Assembly: GCA_025370845.1 (NCBI GenBank)
Contig: JAMXFF010000001.1
Location: 62,001 to 126,000, forward strand
DNA from: Laspinema palackyanum D2a
GTDB lineage: Bacteria; Cyanobacteriota; Cyanobacteriia; Cyanobacteriales; Laspinemataceae
Direction of reading: 5' to 3'
Length of the DNA: 64,000 nucleotides
Shown one piece after another: positions 33,613 through 42,306 of the stretch. Every line of letters begins with the position of its first letter. The stretch's first letter is position 1. A program made the position numbers and the translations under genes. Below the pieces are notes generated by a model that was not told where the DNA came from, searched no databases, and saw only the letters and a list, made by a program, of their open reading frames with translations.

Positions 33613-35259
33613 TTAGATAGTGCAGTTCAATCCACCTGCTTTTTGACTGAAGCGGATATTTTCGCTATAGTCAACGGGACAGTCAATCACCGCTGGCACA
33701 TCTTGGGCGAGGGCTTCTTTCAAGGTAGGAATTAAATCCGCTGCGGATTCAATGCGATAGCCTTTTAATCCCATACTTTCTGCAAATTTCACAAAGTCGG
33801 GATTGGTGAATTTGATGAAGGCCGATTCGCCATAGTGGTTCTGTTGTTTCCACTCGATTAGTCCATATCCGCCATCGTTAAAGATGATGGTTACGAAGGG
33901 GGTGCCGACGCGCAGGGCGGTTTCTAATTCTTGGCAGTTCATCATGAATCCGCCATCGCCAGTTACGGCTACAATTTTGCGATCGGGATAGACTAATTTA
34001 GCCGCTAATGCGCCGGGAATGGCAATTCCCATAGCAGCAAATCCATTGGAAATTAAACAGGTATTGGGCCGATCGCAATGGTAGTGACGGGCAATCCACA
34101 TCTTATGCGCGCCCACATCAGAGATGACAATATCATCCGGTCCCATCACCTGACGCAAATCATAAATCAGTTTTTGCGGTTTAATAGGAAATCCATCATC
34201 TGTAGCATACTGCTCATAATCGGCGCGAATATCGGCACGAAGTTCGCAGGCGTGAGGGGTGGGTTTACTCTGGCGATCGGCGCGATGCAAAATTTCCATC
34301 AACGAGTCAGAAATATCCCCCACCACTTCCACAATCGGGATATAACTACTATCAATTTCCGAAGGCGCGGCATTAATATGAATGATGGGAATTTTCCCCT
34401 CGGGATTCCATTTTTTCGGGGAATACTCAATCAAATCATAGCCCACGGCAATCACCAAGTCCGTTTGCTCAAATGCACAGGTAATATAATCCCGCTGTTG
34501 CAATCCCGTTGTCCATAAAGCAAGGGGATGAGTATAGGGAATGACGCCTTTCCCCATAAAGGTATTGGTCACTGGAATATGCAGGCGAGTGGCAAATTCT
34601 GTTAACACTGACCCGGCATGAGCGCGAATTGCTCCATTTCCGACTAAAATTAGGGGATTATTTGCCCGAGAAATGGCGGCAGCGGCTTCATTTAATCCTT
34701 GATAAGAGGCATAGCTTTTTTCTTGCTTATCTTTTCTCAAGGGTTCACCGACAACCGGCATGGCGGCAATATTTTCCGGTAAGTCGATGTGAACCGCCCC
34801 AGGTTTTTCTGTTTGGGCTCGTTTAAAAGCTTTGCGAACAATTTCCGGGGTGATGCTGGGACGGACAATTTGCGCGTTCCATTTGGTGACGGGTTCAAAC
34901 ATTGCCACCAAGTCTAAATATTGATGGGATTCAATATGCATCCGATCAGTTCCGACTTGTCCGGTAATGGCGACGAGGGGAGCACCATCTAAGTTAGCAT
35001 CGGCGACCCCTGTCATCAAGTTTGTGGCACCGGGACCCAAGGTGGAAAGGCAGACTCCGGCTTTTCCGGTCAACCGTCCGTAAACATCGGCCATGAATGC
35101 CGCGCCTTGTTCGTGACGGGTGGTAATAAATTGAATAGAAGAGTTACTCAGCGCTTTTAAAACAGCGAGGTTTTCTTCTCCAGGAAGTCCAAAAATGTAT
35201 TGGACGCCTTCATTTTCCAGACAATGAACTAAGAGTTCGGCGGTGTTAAGTTCACCCAT
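33613..35259 (-). CDS. Thiamine-diphosphate enzyme, probable 2-oxoglutarate decarboxylase
   Basis: A 548-residue protein of the acetolactate synthase-like ThDP family. It has the catalytic Glu (E50, in ITTRHEQGAAF), LSTLGPGATNLMTG, and the ThDP/Mg motif GDGGFMMNCQELETA ending near FNDGGYGLIEW. By sequence alone it would be called acetolactate synthase. However, the gene next to it encodes a succinic semialdehyde dehydrogenase. That arrangement is known from Synechococcus sp. PCC 7002, where the pair converts 2-oxoglutarate via succinic semialdehyde to succinate and closes the TCA cycle. No small regulatory ALS subunit is adjacent. The 2-oxoglutarate role is therefore strongly favoured by context. 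Confidence 0.85.
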   Translation of the reverse strand: MGELNTAELLVHCLENEGVQYIFGLPGEENLAVLKALSNSSIQFITTRHEQGAAFMADVYGRLTGKAGVCLSTLGPGATNLMTGVADANLDGAPLVAITGQVGTDRMHIESHQYLDLVAMFEPVTKWNAQIVRPSITPEIVRKAFKRAQTEKPGAVHIDLPENIAAMPVVGEPLRKDKQEKSYASYQGLNEAAAAISRANNPLILVGNGAIRAHAGSVLTEFATRLHIPVTNTFMGKGVIPYTHPLALWTTGLQQRDYITCAFEQTDLVIAVGYDLIEYSPKKWNPEGKIPIIHINAAPSEIDSSYIPIVEVVGDISDSLMEILHRADRQSKPTPHACELRADIRADYEQYATDDGFPIKPQKLIYDLRQVMGPDDIVISDVGAHKMWIARHYHCDRPNTCLISNGFAAMGIAIPGALAAKLVYPDRKIVAVTGDGGFMMNCQELETALRVGTPFVTIIFNDGGYGLIEWKQQNHYGESAFIKFTNPDFVKFAESMGLKGYRIESAADLIPTLKEALAQDVPAVIDCPVDYSENIRFSQKAGGLNCTI

Positions 35260-35383
35260 AATCTTGTGTTACCTCAGAGAAATGTGGGGTTGATGACGGT
35301 GGGAAAAGTGAGAACCTGCGAGGATTGTCGAGGGGTTCGGTAAGTTAGGAACCGCTGACAATCGGTCAGGGTAATGTTAGGGT

Positions 35384-36751
35384 TTATTTAACCCAAACGC
35401 TTTTGATGTTCACGAATTCGTGAATGCCTTGAATGCTTAATTCGCGTCCATATCCGGACCGTTTGATGCCACCAAAGGGCAGGCGCGGGTCGGATTTGAC
35501 TAAGCCATTAATAAAGACGGCACCGGCTTCGAGTTCTTCGATAAAGCGATCGCGTTCTTGGGGTTCGTTCGTCCAAGCAGAAGCACCCAACCCAAAGGGA
35601 ATATCGTTCGCCCGGGCGATCGCTTCGTCAATATTGGCAACTCGAAATAATAGGGCCACGGGTCCAAAAAATTCTTCCCGTTCTGCCGGTATTCCGAGGG
35701 GAATATCGGTGATTAGCGTTGGCGGATAGAAGTTTCCGGGACGATCAATTAAAGGAATGCCCCCAGTCGCTGCTTTTGCTCCATTTTCCACACAAGCTAA
35801 CACTTGTTGGTGTAATTCCTCTAGGATTGAGCGAGTTGCCAGAGGTCCGATATCCGTTGCCGGATCCATTGGGTCTCCTACCCGTAATGCTTTGAAATGC
35901 TCAATCAAGCGTTGCTCAAATTCATCGGCGATCGCTTCTTCGACAATGAAGCGTTTGGCTGCGATACAAGACTGTCCATTATTAATCATCCGCGCTTTGG
36001 TCGCCGTTGCTGCGGCAACTTCCAGATCCGCGCTCTTCATTACAATAAACGGATCACTCCCTCCTAATTCTAGGACAGTTTTCTTGATATATTTCCCGGC
36101 TTTTTCCGCTAAACTGGAACCGGCAAACTCGGATCCGGTCAAAGCTGCCGCCTGGACGCGATCATCGGCGATCACGTTCCCTACTTTGTCAGCACCTATT
36201 AACAAAGTTTGGAACACCCCCTCGGGAAATCCCGCTTCGGCAAAAATCTCCTCAATGGCAAGGGCGCATTGCGGCACATTAGAAGCGTGTTTGAGTAGAC
36301 CCACATTCCCCGCCATCAGTGCCGGTGCCGCAAACCGAAATACTTGCCAAAAAGGAAAATTCCAGGGCATCACTGCTAAAACAGGGCCGAGGGGTTGGTA
36401 GCGCACAAAGCTGGTACTGGCGTCGGTTTTTCCGGGAACATCTGCAAGGAATTGGGCGGCATTCTCGGCATAATACCGACAACCCAAGGCACTTTTTTCC
36501 ACCTCTGCGATCGCCGAAGCGAGGGTTTTACCCATTTCCAGGGTCATGATTTTCCCGTACTGCTCTTTATTGTTTTCCAAAATATCCGCTGCGGCATTCA
36601 TCCATACCGCCCGTTGGGAAAGAGGAATCCGCCGATATTTTTCAAAAGCCTGTTGCGCTTTTTCCAGTTTAGCCTGGACTTCAGCATCGGTTAGGGCCGT
36701 AAAGGTTTGTATCGTTTCTCCCGTCACCGGGTTGATACTGGCAATAGCCAC
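35384..36751 (-). CDS. gabD: Succinic semialdehyde dehydrogenase
   Basis: A 455-residue aldehyde dehydrogenase. Visible motifs are AVMPWNFPFWQVFRFAAPAL, the general-base Glu in VLELGGSDPFIV, the catalytic Cys in NNGQSCIAAKRF, EEFFGPVA and LPFGGIKRSGYGREL. The length matches the short-form succinic semialdehyde dehydrogenases of cyanobacteria. It lies upstream of the ThDP enzyme on the same strand (gap about 120 bases), and together they form the cyanobacterial bypass from 2-oxoglutarate to succinate. The start is GTG at 36751, with GGAG upstream. Confidence 0.9.
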   Translation of the reverse strand: MAIASINPVTGETIQTFTALTDAEVQAKLEKAQQAFEKYRRIPLSQRAVWMNAAADILENNKEQYGKIMTLEMGKTLASAIAEVEKSALGCRYYAENAAQFLADVPGKTDASTSFVRYQPLGPVLAVMPWNFPFWQVFRFAAPALMAGNVGLLKHASNVPQCALAIEEIFAEAGFPEGVFQTLLIGADKVGNVIADDRVQAAALTGSEFAGSSLAEKAGKYIKKTVLELGGSDPFIVMKSADLEVAAATATKARMINNGQSCIAAKRFIVEEAIADEFEQRLIEHFKALRVGDPMDPATDIGPLATRSILEELHQQVLACVENGAKAATGGIPLIDRPGNFYPPTLITDIPLGIPAEREEFFGPVALLFRVANIDEAIARANDIPFGLGASAWTNEPQERDRFIEELEAGAVFINGLVKSDPRLPFGGIKRSGYGRELSIQGIHEFVNIKSVWVK

Positions 36752-37287
36752 GATCTCATCTCCAATTTACATAATGATTCTTGCCTAGACAACAAGGTGT
36801 TGAGGCTAGATTGGTGGCATTGTTATTTTGTCAAATTTTGTGGAGTTCAAATGTTAAATTTCACGTCGATTTTTGTCTTTAATCTCAGGGGGAGCAAAAG
36901 TCGTCAATTGAGTCTCCATCTGTTACAAAATCCTGACATTGGAAGGTAATAACCGGCAGAACCGGCGGGGGGAACCGGCAGGGGGAACCGGCAGGGGTTA
37001 AAACGATTGGCGGCCTAATAGCTAAAGTCGGTTAAAACCGACTACAAACACTACGCAATAAGGCTTTCAGTCAGTTTCAAGCGACATCTTGCACCCCTAG
37101 CAACACTGGCGGGGAATAAATCGATTGGCGGCCTGTAGGGGCGCTTCGAGAAGCGCCCCTACATCGGTCAAACCGGGCTAAAAACACCCCAGGACAAGGC
37201 TTTCAGTCGGTTTTAACCGACTTGAGCTGTTAGGCGGGGGATTTATCCCCCGCCGGTTGTTGCTACCTACCCACCGGGTGTTCCGGC
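36752..37287. repeat. Repeat-rich intergenic region with second MITE-like copy
   Basis: This 536-base gap contains tandem GAACCGGCAGGGG units (about 36955-36998). From about 37000 to 37263 there is an inverted-repeat structure related to that at 538-715: AAAGTCGGTTAAAACCGACT on the left, and AGTCGGTTTTAACCGACT plus a GGCGGGGG/CCCCCGCC palindrome and GGTTGTTG on the right. In its centre lies a 13-bp-stem hairpin (37134-37163; TGTAGGGGCGCTT with its complement around CGAG), which looks like a nested insertion. There is no gene. Confidence 0.75.
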
Positions 37288-38247
37288 TTAAATCCCTTGC
37301 CTTTTGGCCTCCACCATCTGTCTAACCACCTCGGGCATTTTTGACCGCGCCTCCCATCCTAGCTTGGCTTTCGCCTTGCCCGGATTGCCTCGCCCCACAG
37401 CAATATCCGTGGGTCGATATAAACTGGTGTCAATATTGACCCACTCTTGCCAATCCAGTCCCACACTCTTAAAGGCGATCGCCACAAAATCCTCTAACCG
37501 ATGGGTTTCCCCCGTGGCAATCACATAATCATCTGGTTCCGGATGTTGCAACATCAAATACATCGCCTCCACATATTCCGGCGCGTAACCCCAGTCCCGT
37601 TGTACGGAAATATTCCCGAGATTCACTTTTTCCCGACTCCCCCCGGCAATCCGGCAGGCAGCGGCAATAATTTTTTGCGTGACAAACCGTTCGGGTCTCA
37701 GGGGCGATTCATGGTTATACAAAATTCCAGAACAGGCAAATAATCCATAAGCTTCCCGGTAGTTGGCGACTTCCCAAAAGGCGGTAGCTTTGGCGACGGC
37801 GTAGGGACTGCGGGGCCGAAATGGGGTGGTTTCATCCGCCGCGCGATCGCCCGTATCTCCAAAACATTCGCTGGACCCTGCATTATAAAATTTAATCGTT
37901 TTTCCCGTAAACCGAATCGCTTCCAGCAAGTTCAGCGTCCCAGTGGCAATACTTTCTAAAGTTTCCACAGGTTGCTCGAAGGATAGCCCGACGGAACTTT
38001 GTCCCGCTAGATTGTACACCTCATCGGGCTCAATTTTTGTCAAAATTTGTAACACACTGCGAAAGTCATTTAGGGACATGGATTCTAACTTGACTTGTTC
38101 GCGAATGCCTAAGCGGGTCAGATTGCGAAACGATGACATTTGCGCGTCTCGGGAGGTGCCACAAACCGTATAGCCTTTGGAGAGGAGTAATTGAGCTAGA
38201 TAGGCTCCATCTTGACCGGAAATTCCACAAATGAGCGCTTTTTTCAT
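37288..38247 (-). CDS. gmd: GDP-mannose 4,6-dehydratase
   Basis: A 319-residue extended SDR. The N-terminal nucleotide-binding motif GISGQDGAYLAQLL (from residue 8) is characteristic of GMD. Further matches are DEVYNLAGQSSVG, the catalytic SSECFGD and YAVAK (Tyr/Lys), LYNHESPLRPERFVT and VQRDWGYAPEYVEAM. It converts GDP-mannose to GDP-4-keto-6-deoxymannose, the precursor of GDP-fucose, GDP-rhamnose or related sugars for surface polysaccharide. No fucose or rhamnose synthase is adjacent. Confidence 0.92.
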   Translation of the reverse strand: MKKALICGISGQDGAYLAQLLLSKGYTVCGTSRDAQMSSFRNLTRLGIREQVKLESMSLNDFRSVLQILTKIEPDEVYNLAGQSSVGLSFEQPVETLESIATGTLNLLEAIRFTGKTIKFYNAGSSECFGDTGDRAADETTPFRPRSPYAVAKATAFWEVANYREAYGLFACSGILYNHESPLRPERFVTQKIIAAACRIAGGSREKVNLGNISVQRDWGYAPEYVEAMYLMLQHPEPDDYVIATGETHRLEDFVAIAFKSVGLDWQEWVNIDTSLYRPTDIAVGRGNPGKAKAKLGWEARSKMPEVVRQMVEAKRQGI

Positions 38248-38419
38248 AAATGAGTTCGTTGTCTATATGTTTACCATTTTAAGAGTTGCGACTCTTTCCA
38301 AGATAACTTAGATCCGTTGTAGCATTCTTTCTGGGAGGGATTGCCCTTCACTCGGGGTTAAATTCCCGGTACCCTGGAGATTTAACCTCGATAAAGAATA
38401 ATCACCCCGAGTTAAGACG

Positions 38420-39355
38420 ATGCCCTATTTAACGGATCCCACGGATATTAAAGATGCGATCGCCACCTGTACCCAAGTCGAACGCCTTTGGGTGGATACA
38501 GAAGTGGCAGATTATCGAACCAAAAATCCCCGACTTTCTCTGATTCAGATTTTGCCCGACTTCACTGGAGATTTCCCCAATTCCCTAGAACTGTTAATGA
38601 ACCGGGTTTATCTCTTAGATGTTCTGAATCGCCCCCAATTAACGGCCGAATTTATCAACACCATTATGGCTGACCCGGCCATTGAAAAAGTGTTTCACAA
38701 TGCCAGTTATGATTTGAGGTTTTTAGGAAAAGCCCAAGCCCGAAATGTAACTTGTACCTTACTTTTGGCGAAAAGCTTGCCATTGTTTATGTTGGAAACC
38801 TCCAATTTTCAACTTAAAACTTTAGCTTGTGAATTGTGCGATTTACCCCATCCGGATAGTTCAGAGCAACAAAGTGACTGGGGAAGACGACCGCTAAGTG
38901 AGACTCAAATCCGATATGCCACCCTCGATCCAATTTATTTAGCTTATGTGCATCGCCGTCTGATGGAGATTGAACGCATGACTCAGCGCGATCCAGCAAC
39001 GGATAACGTCAAGGTTCTGGCGGCAGAATATACGCGATTAAAGCATGAAGCAGCGCTACTAGAGTCAGAATTGAGTTATGTGGAAAAGCGCCTCAAATTG
39101 GCGATGCAAGCTCAACGGATTACGCAAATGCATCGGGTTAAATTCTCCAGTTATGAGCGATCGACGTATAAAACACCGTTTTCAGAATTGGCGAAACTGG
39201 TGCAGGAGGAACAGCTAGATTTTGATTGTGTTGTGACCCTGACGAAGGAAATGCGGACTCAGTTAGATGCCGTCAGCGATCGCCTCCCCATGTCTGTGGA
39301 AACCTCAGAAACCTTGCAGTTAAAAATCCTTCCACCGGAGGAGGAGCAATTGTAG
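38420..39355 (+). CDS. RNase D-like DEDD 3'-5' exonuclease
   Basis: A 311-residue protein. The first 190 residues form a DEDDy exonuclease domain: D26 and E28 in LWVDTEVADY, the second Asp in VFHNASYDLRFLG, and the Tyr/Asp pair in SETQIRYATLD. The HRDC domains of classical RNase D are absent. Instead, the C-terminal 120 residues are helical and charged (LKHEAALLESELSYVEKRLK), suggesting a coiled coil. The exonuclease domain is very similar to the N-terminus of the fusion protein encoded at 42307-44898, so the two are paralogues. RNA or DNA ends are possible substrates. Confidence 0.82.
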   Translation: MPYLTDPTDIKDAIATCTQVERLWVDTEVADYRTKNPRLSLIQILPDFTGDFPNSLELLMNRVYLLDVLNRPQLTAEFINTIMADPAIEKVFHNASYDLRFLGKAQARNVTCTLLLAKSLPLFMLETSNFQLKTLACELCDLPHPDSSEQQSDWGRRPLSETQIRYATLDPIYLAYVHRRLMEIERMTQRDPATDNVKVLAAEYTRLKHEAALLESELSYVEKRLKLAMQAQRITQMHRVKFSSYERSTYKTPFSELAKLVQEEQLDFDCVVTLTKEMRTQLDAVSDRLPMSVETSETLQLKILPPEEEQL

Positions 39356-39372
39356 CCCACCGGACTCCTCCA

Positions 39373-39408
39373 AACTGTAGGGTTGATGCGCGACTCAACC
39401 CTACAGTT
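39373..39408 (+). terminator. Hairpin after the RNase D-like gene
   Basis: AACTGTAGGGTTGA and its complement (39395-39408) form a perfect 14-bp stem around an eight-base loop, starting 17 bases after the stop codon. There is no strong T-run, so it may be a repeat that also serves as terminator. Confidence 0.55.
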
Positions 39409-39548
39409 AGCAATTGTAGAGTAGGAAAAAAGCCCACCCTACGCCCACTCTCCTGTCCATTAGTGCTGAAAAACTGTGAAAAATTGCGATCGCCTTTCCA
39501 ATCTAACGCACCCGACTGGGATATCCCGTTGTGTTAAAAACTGGCCCT

Positions 39549-41198
39549 TTAACCCACCCAATTTAATTCTCCTGGTGAAGAATTCACCCCCTCTATCATG
39601 GGCCAATTCCCGCCAGTCAAAAGGAGATCTGACCCGTTAACTGTTGGTAAAGGTGGAGTTCCACTGGAGGATGGAGGAGGACTCCAGAAAAAAACATCAG
39701 GGCATCTCGGCTGCTGCGCTAGAGGTGCTGGTGGAACACAAAGTGAGCTAGGAGGTAGCGGGGGTCCACCTAGAGTCTCGTACCTATACTGCAGAGTATA
39801 GGGAGTCGGATTTTCCAGAGCATCAGACGCTTCCACCACCAAAACGAGGTCCGATGGAGCAATTCCTAATCCAGTTAATTGTTCCAAAGAAACCGATAGG
39901 GTTTGGTTATTGGGGTTGGTAGCATTCGATCCTGCCAGTACCGTAAATGCTTCCGGAGGCAAAATCGTTCTATCCAGCGGTTGACCGATTCGATTTAATA
40001 ACTCTGAGTCTGACGATCGCTCCCGTAAATCGGACTCGTCAAAGGTAAATGGTTCTCGTCGCAAAGATTCCGGTAAAAACCCAGGATTAACTCCAATAAT
40101 TTTGACATTAATTCCATCCCCCAATTTGGGAAAGTTAAAGATTGCATCAGGCAAATATTCAATCCGGTAATAATCCACCGAGTCTTGCGGTGAAATAATT
40201 CCAACTGTACTGGAAGAAGAGGGGTAGGTTCTGCGAAAATTTAATGGAAATTCCGCCAAAAATGGGGCGGTAGCCAGGTTATTTTTTAAGCGTTCTTCTT
40301 CCCCAATCAATTCAGTTTCTTGACGGTTTTCAAATTTTCCGGCAGAGATAAAGTGCTCGACAGCCTGAGTGTTGTTGAATCCTGCTTGTTGTAAATCCGG
40401 GTTGGTCGATAAATAAGTAACTACATCAAAATAAGGGGATGCCATCCGCCCTTCATTTACACCTATTTGTTCAAAATGAGTAAATAATTCAGTGTTAGTT
40501 AAATGTGCCAAATCGGGGTATCGTTCCCGATAAAAAATTTGAGAATAAACATCAGCAAAACTCCAGTTTGCTTCCCGAGTCGATGGAACAACCAAATTAA
40601 CGCTTTCCCCACTTGGTTTCTGAACGACAGGCCGCTCCTTTTCATTAATGCCAAACCGAATAAAATGTTCAACAGCTTGTTGATTTGTAAATCCAAGTTC
40701 CTGTAAATCTGGCGAGTTTTGTAGATAAAAACTAGCATTAAAAGAGGGAGAGGCTTGTCGGCCTTCATGGACTCCCCAGACAATAAAATGGTGAAATAAT
40801 TCCTCGTTACTGAATTGAGATAAATCAGAATAATTTTCCCGATAATACTGAAAGTCGAAGTATTTAATACGAACCGGGTTGGAGCAGGAATCTCCTACAT
40901 TAATTAATTGCTCATTATCAAGTCTCAGGGCGCGACCTTCGTTAATTCCGAAGTCACGCAAATGTTCAAAAGCGATTTGGAGCTGCTGAGATGGATATAT
41001 GGTTATCCGCTTTGGGTAAATGTCACAGTTCCACTCTCCATAAGTTTCTAGCATTTGGGTGGTGATCCAGGGAGAAAATACTCGCCCTTCTGCCAAGCCA
41101 AAGGTGACCAAATGTTCTAAAGCCTGTTCATCGCTCAATCCCCCTAAATCTGGATTATGGCCACGATAATAGTTCGGATCGAATATCTCTAAGGCCAT
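39549..41198 (-). CDS. NPDL-repeat protein
   Basis: A 549-residue protein built from about six repeats of 35-50 residues in its first 290 residues. Each repeat combines an aromatic start (FDPNYYRGHNPDL, FNASFYLQNSPDL, FDVVTYLSTNPDL) with an end of the type EHFIRFGINEGR. Such repeats are common in cyanobacterial secreted or surface proteins, often near haemolysin-type or glycosyltransferase domains, but no function is established. The C-terminal 250 residues contain a beta-rich segment and end in Pro/Ser-rich sequence. I see no signal peptide. AGGAAAA lies seven bases before the ATG. Confidence 0.6.
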   Translation of the reverse strand: MALEIFDPNYYRGHNPDLGGLSDEQALEHLVTFGLAEGRVFSPWITTQMLETYGEWNCDIYPKRITIYPSQQLQIAFEHLRDFGINEGRALRLDNEQLINVGDSCSNPVRIKYFDFQYYRENYSDLSQFSNEELFHHFIVWGVHEGRQASPSFNASFYLQNSPDLQELGFTNQQAVEHFIRFGINEKERPVVQKPSGESVNLVVPSTREANWSFADVYSQIFYRERYPDLAHLTNTELFTHFEQIGVNEGRMASPYFDVVTYLSTNPDLQQAGFNNTQAVEHFISAGKFENRQETELIGEEERLKNNLATAPFLAEFPLNFRRTYPSSSSTVGIISPQDSVDYYRIEYLPDAIFNFPKLGDGINVKIIGVNPGFLPESLRREPFTFDESDLRERSSDSELLNRIGQPLDRTILPPEAFTVLAGSNATNPNNQTLSVSLEQLTGLGIAPSDLVLVVEASDALENPTPYTLQYRYETLGGPPLPPSSLCVPPAPLAQQPRCPDVFFWSPPPSSSGTPPLPTVNGSDLLLTGGNWPMIEGVNSSPGELNWVG

Positions 41199-41803
41199 AA
41201 TAATTTTCCTGAAGTTTACCCTGCTACCCTAACTGATAAATTTAGTTTCGTCAAACTTGAAGCAACTTGCTAGAACTGTTCCCTCTTCCATCCCCCAAAC
41301 TGACAAGGGGCTTGCTCTGCTTTTCTTCCCCCCAACTGGTTTTATGAGTCTAAGCGATATGACATCCGCAACATACTTGCGATCGCTCCTCACTGGCGCG
41401 AATGGTATTGAATCTGAGGGGTAATTTAAAAGTACAATCACTCCTAACTATCGTTCCTAACTGCGCTGGCTTTTCTTCACCTCACCCCCAAAATATCCTC
41501 CACTCCAACGGGTTTTTAAACCGGGTTGGCGTGACAAAGTGACAACTTCTCTGCCGCTTTCTGCTTCCTTTTTGCGGAGGTCTTCAAATAGGGCATTCAA
41601 ATCGTAATTGACGGCACCTCCGGTCCCCTCCCCTTGGCAAGGGGAGGGTTAGGGTGGGGTCCTCCTCTGTAAGCAACCACCAAGGACAAGGGACCAACGA
41701 CCAAGGACCAACCACCAATGACCAATGACCAACGACAAAAACCATTGCAGAATTCTGAGAAATACTGTAAACTTTTGTAAATACCACCCAGGAGGAAGCC
41801 AAA
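41199..41803. repeat. Intergenic region with REP-like element and heptamer repeats
   Basis: A 605-base gap without a credible gene. It contains REP-like copy 4 at 41620-41660. From about 41673 to 41741 there is a run of degenerate heptamers (GACCAAC, GACCAAG, AATGACC and similar), of the short tandemly repeated type known from filamentous cyanobacteria. GGAGGA at 41791-41796 is the ribosome binding site of the next gene. Confidence 0.75.
41620..41660 (+). repeat. REP-like 41-bp element, copy 4
   Basis: Isolated copy in the gap before the HHL1-like gene, same orientation as copy 1, followed by CCTCCTCTG and heptamer repeats. Confidence 0.88.
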
Positions 41804-42244
41804 GTGACGACACAACAGGGATTTGGGAAAGTGCAACCGCGCAAGAAAACCGGCAAAGGCACCGCCAAGCGGGAAGAGGCTGCACAGAAGTATGAGAAAA
41901 TGAAAGAAGGGGAAATGCCCGAATTTCATATTTTCATGCGGATACAAGGCAAAAAAAACTGGTTTCCCGTGGGTTCATTGATGGTGAATCGGACCAGTAA
42001 GATTAATCAAGCGATTTTTGACACCGAGGAAGAGTTGCGAGAAGGCGGATTTCGGTTGTTTCCCATTCTGCGAAAAAATCAACAGAATTTGGAATATGGG
42101 TATCGCTTAAAAGGAAAAGAATATGCGGAAGACCCCATCGAATTGGCGGTCCGTCCTCCAGAAAAACAGCCGAATTTTATCCAAGGTGCGATCGCCAAGT
42201 TGAAAGAGAGTTTTTCCGGAAACCGCAACTCAGAGGCCAGTTGA
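41804..42244 (+). CDS. HHL1-like protein
   Basis: A 146-residue soluble protein. The first 35 residues are basic and flexible. The core reads MPEFHIFMRIQGKKNWFPVG, then FDTEEELREGGFRLFP and LEYGYRLKGKEYAEDP. From memory this matches the conserved cyanobacterial and plant HHL1 family; the Arabidopsis member is a thylakoid protein needed for photosystem II protection under high light. No transmembrane segment is visible here. The start is GTG at 41804 with GGAGGA seven bases upstream. The assignment rests on recalled family character, not a search. Confidence 0.6.
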   Translation: MTTQQGFGKVQPRKKTGKGTAKREEAAQKYEKMKEGEMPEFHIFMRIQGKKNWFPVGSLMVNRTSKINQAIFDTEEELREGGFRLFPILRKNQQNLEYGYRLKGKEYAEDPIELAVRPPEKQPNFIQGAIAKLKESFSGNRNSEAS

Positions 42245-42267
42245 AAGGCGTTCAGGCAATTGAAGTA

Positions 42268-42299
42268 GGATGGGGTTTTCCTACGGAATATCCCCATCC
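42268..42299. terminator. Hairpin between convergent genes
   Basis: GGATGGGG (42268-42275) pairs with CCCCATCC (42292-42299) between the end of the HHL1-like gene and the end of the exonuclease-FtsK gene. The stem is short and the loop large, so the call is tentative. Confidence 0.35.
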
Positions 42300-42306
42300 C
42301 TACCGA

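Noticed and set aside
33613-35259. Acetolactate synthase for branched-chain amino acids
   Set aside because: No small subunit is next to it, and the succinic semialdehyde dehydrogenase neighbour points to 2-oxoglutarate decarboxylase.
41229-41803. Short frames in the gap before the HHL1-like gene
   Set aside because: They run through REP-like and heptamer repeats and show no conserved character.
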